A DNA stretch of 16,611 nt from Thiobacillus denitrificans (lineage in GTDB: Bacteria > Pseudomonadota > Gammaproteobacteria > Burkholderiales > Thiobacillaceae), in assembly GCA_002343685.1 (NCBI GenBank), contig DDRS01000036.1, forward strand, positions 57,264 to 73,874. The letters are read 5' to 3'. The notes beneath the pieces are model-generated. The model did no database searches. It was not told the DNA's origin and saw nothing but the letters and a program-made list of their open reading frames with translations. The position numbers and the translations under genes were made by a program. Positions within the stretch are counted from its first letter, which is position 1. Every line of letters starts with the position of its first letter. Shown piece after piece: positions 14,833-16,611 of this stretch.

Positions 14833-15330
14833 TCAACGAGGAGCCTGCCAGCAATTGTTGCCGACCTGGACGGTCATGGAGAGTTGTTCGCTGTTGGCGT
14901 ACAGCACGTATTTGAGTCCCAGATAATCCGAACCTCTGCGCCAGAACATCGCCAGCAGGTTCTTCTCGCCGCTGGCGACGACGCTGGTGTAGGGAATGAC
15001 CTTGAGCGGGTTGCCATAGAGGTTGGAATAGTTCGACGCGATGGTGACAAAGTGGCGGAAATCCGGCTCGATTTCCTGGTCGAATGCCACCAGCTTGTCG
15101 TTGCAGAAGGTGAACAGGAAGCGGCGGCCGGTCGGGTTGCCAGGCAGATCGTAGGCAAACAGGCCATCGTTGCCGACCGGCATGGTCTGATCGAAATTCC
15201 AGGTCTTGAGTGCCTGTTGGACTTCGCTGCGGCTCATGCCGTTCCTGAATTCGCCGATCTCCCAGGCCTGGGCGGGCAGGCCGAACAGCAATCCGGCGAG
15301 CAGGCAGAAGGCTTTCGCGCTAATTGTCAT
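14833..15330 (-). CDS. Small secreted protein of unknown function
   Basis: I do not recognise a characterised family. The 165 residues begin with a clear signal peptide (MTISAKAFCLLAGLLFGLPAQA, likely cut before WEIGEF), so the protein is periplasmic or secreted. The segment FRNGMSRSEVQQALK soon after the cleavage site resembles the G-M-S/T-x-x-E-V-x-x-x-L helix start of SmpA/BamE-like folds. The rest looks like beta-strands (RRFLFTFCNDKLVAFDQEI, YLGLKYVLYANSEQLSMTVQV). The two mature-chain cysteines (TFCND and NNCWQAPR) could form a disulfide. ATG 15330 is taken because the signal peptide starts there, and a GTG at 15405 would add 25 residues. The stop is one base from the stop of the convergent methyltransferase gene. 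It lies 52 bases downstream of the DUF4197 gene and is probably transcribed with it. Confidence 0.7.
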   Translation of the reverse strand: MTISAKAFCLLAGLLFGLPAQAWEIGEFRNGMSRSEVQQALKTWNFDQTMPVGNDGLFAYDLPGNPTGRRFLFTFCNDKLVAFDQEIEPDFRHFVTIASNYSNLYGNPLKVIPYTSVVASGEKNLLAMFWRRGSDYLGLKYVLYANSEQLSMTVQVGNNCWQAPR

Positions 15331-15382
15331 GGCGTGCGAGTAGGAAACGGGATGGGCTGTAGCATACCGCAGCACGGACGCG

Positions 15383-16129
15383 TTACTTGCCGCTGACGGC
15401 ACCAAAGACCTTCTTCAACAAGTCGCTGCCGGCCTGCAACGGGTTGGCACGGATGGCGGCCTCCTTTTCCCCGATCAGGGTATAGAGCCGGTCGAGCGCC
15501 TGCTGGGTGACGTACTGTTCGACATTGGCCTGCTTCTTGTCGAGTAGATTGAATTGTGCCGCCATGCCGGCATACTGGTTGTACTGCTGGGCCAGGCCGA
15601 CTTTGTCGGTGTTCGCCTTGACGATGGGCTCGAAGCGTTCGGCGAGCTTGGCCTCCGTTTTTCTGCGGAAGAAATCAGTGGCCGAGGTTTGGCCGCCCGT
15701 GAGGATGCCCCTGGCATCTTCCAATGTCATCTCCTTCACCGCGCCGACCAGCAGGGTCTTGGCCTCCGGTACGGCGGCTTCCGCTGCACGGTTCATCGAC
15801 AGAACCAGTTCGTCCGCCTGCTTGCCCATGCCGAACATACGCATGGCTTTTTCGGCCTTCTGCAGACTGGGCGGCAGCGGGATTTTCAGCGCGGCGTTGC
15901 CGAAGAAGCCGTCTTTCTGGCCGAGCTGGGCGACGGCGGCATCGGCACCACGGGTCAGCGCTTCTTTCAACCCGGCGTTGATGTCGGCATTGGAGAGCGC
16001 ATCGACGCCGCTGGCGGTTGGCTGGCCGGCAGGTTGGCCGACGACGCCTTTCAGCATCCCGTTCCAGTCGAAGGCATGGGCTGGCAAGGCCAGGGTCAGG
16101 CCGGCGGCCAGGATTATCCAGTGCTTCAT
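15383..16129 (-). CDS. DUF4197 family exported protein
   Basis: This 248-residue protein has a signal peptide (residues 1-19, ending AHA). The mature part is almost entirely helical and carries the DUF4197 pattern: ALSNADINAGLKEALTRG near residue 48, DGFFGNAALKIPLPPSLQKAEKAMRMFGMG, the central TLEDARGILTGGQTSATDFFRRKT, and a C-terminal LDRLYTLIGEKEAAIRANPLQAGSDLLKKVFG. The function of the family is unknown. It is common in the periplasm of proteobacteria. ATG 16129 follows AAAGGGGG at good spacing and starts the signal peptide, and the open frame further upstream is antisense-like sequence within the phoH gene. It lies 25 bases after the phoH stop on the same strand, so the two may be co-transcribed. 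Confidence 0.85.
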   Translation of the reverse strand: MKHWIILAAGLTLALPAHAFDWNGMLKGVVGQPAGQPTASGVDALSNADINAGLKEALTRGADAAVAQLGQKDGFFGNAALKIPLPPSLQKAEKAMRMFGMGKQADELVLSMNRAAEAAVPEAKTLLVGAVKEMTLEDARGILTGGQTSATDFFRRKTEAKLAERFEPIVKANTDKVGLAQQYNQYAGMAAQFNLLDKKQANVEQYVTQQALDRLYTLIGEKEAAIRANPLQAGSDLLKKVFGAVSGK

Positions 16130-16154
16130 GATGCGCCCCCTTTGTCGGATCGGG

Positions 16155-16611
16155 TTACAGGACTTCCGCAGCATAGTCGGCCAGGCGCGAACGCTCGCCT
16201 CGTTGCAGGGTGACATGGCCGTTGTGAGGCCAGCCCTTGAAATGGTCCACCACGTAGGTGAGGCCGGAACTGCCTTCGGTGAGGTAGGGCGTGTCGATCT
16301 GGGAAATGTTGCCCAGGCACACCACCTTGGTGCCCGGGCCGGCACGGGTGATCAGCGTCTTCATCTGCTTGGGCGTGAGGTTCTGCGCTTCGTCGATGAT
16401 GAGAAATTTGTTGAGGAAGGTGCGGCCGCGCATGAAGTTGAGCGACTTGACCTTGATGCGCGAACGGATCAGGTCCTGCGTGGCTGCCCGTCCCCATTCG
16501 CCGGCATCGTCGTCGCTCTTGTTCAGTACGTCGAGGTTGTCCTCCAATGCGCCCATCCACGGCGTCATTTTTTCTTCCTCGGTTCCGGGCAGGAAACCGA
16601 TGTCCTCGCCG
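16155..16611 (-). CDS. PhoH/YlaK-type ATPase, C-terminal part, 5' truncated
   Basis: The frame stays open to the right edge: complementing 16611 down to 16569 gives GEDIGFLPGTEEEK before MTPWMGALEDNL, which is the family's characteristic segment, so ATG 16568 is internal. The visible C-terminal 151 residues include LIRSRIKVKSLNFMRGRTF, Walker B FLIIDEAQNLTP (DEAQ), MKTLITRAGPGTKVVCLGN, ISQIDTPYL, GLTYVVDHF and the end VTLQRGERSRLADYAAEVL. This end is typical of the longer PhoH proteins (PhoH2/YlaK type) that carry an N-terminal PIN nuclease domain and act as RNA helicase-nucleases. The PIN part and Walker A lie outside the window, so the PhoH2 assignment is inferred from the C-terminus. DUF4197 follows 25 bases downstream. 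Confidence 0.88.
   Translation of the reverse strand, partial: GEDIGFLPGTEEEKMTPWMGALEDNLDVLNKSDDDAGEWGRAATQDLIRSRIKVKSLNFMRGRTFLNKFLIIDEAQNLTPKQMKTLITRAGPGTKVVCLGNISQIDTPYLTEGSSGLTYVVDHFKGWPHNGHVTLQRGERSRLADYAAEVL

Overview
The window looks like chromosomal DNA of a high-GC betaproteobacterium, probably a chemolithotroph of the Thiobacillus/Sulfuricella kind. This is inferred from protein style (ArsR and ArsI types, a DUF1631-GGDEF-EAL protein, RhlE, GltX), the GC-rich codon use and the tRNA sequences. No rRNA, insertion sequence, integrase, CRISPR array or phage gene is visible. Most of the window reads as ordinary chromosome, with one arsenic-resistance cluster as the accessory part.

Layout. 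(1) Bases 2-586 hold the 3' end of a COG2509-type FAD-dependent dehydrogenase, followed by a small stem-loop. (2) Bases 664-5008 hold an arsenic cluster on the plus strand: arsR, arsI (C-As lyase type), two different LMW-phosphatase-type arsenate reductases, the arsenite exporter acr3, then a periplasmic class II (c'-type) cytochrome c and a periplasmic metallo-beta-lactamase-fold protein with an altered metal motif. The cluster is headed by a perfect 21-bp inverted repeat that covers the promoter and the arsR start codon, and the arsR mRNA is predicted to be leaderless. (3) Bases 5228-9187 encode a 1319-residue protein with PilZ-like, DUF1631, degenerate GGDEF and probably intact EAL regions, ending at a strong bidirectional terminator. 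(4) tRNA-Thr(CGT) and gltX lie on the minus strand, and tRNA-Val(CAC) on the plus strand has its own promoter and terminator. (5) doxX (minus) and rhlE (plus) are divergent around a 342-bp spacer. (6) A SAM-dependent methyltransferase with a regulatory domain ends tail-to-tail, one base away, against a minus-strand group: a small secreted protein, a DUF4197 protein and the 3' end of a PhoH/YlaK-type ATPase that runs off the right edge.

How the genes work together. In the arsenic cluster, ArsR should release its operator when As(III) binds its C-terminal cysteines. The two ArsC enzymes would reduce arsenate to arsenite, Acr3 would export it, and ArsI would break the C-As bond of trivalent organoarsenicals, again yielding arsenite for Acr3. 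The two exported proteins at the end sit in the compartment that receives the arsenite. Their role is unknown, and they are the best candidates here for something undescribed. The other genes are housekeeping (translation, RNA helicase, c-di-GMP signalling) or poorly characterised.
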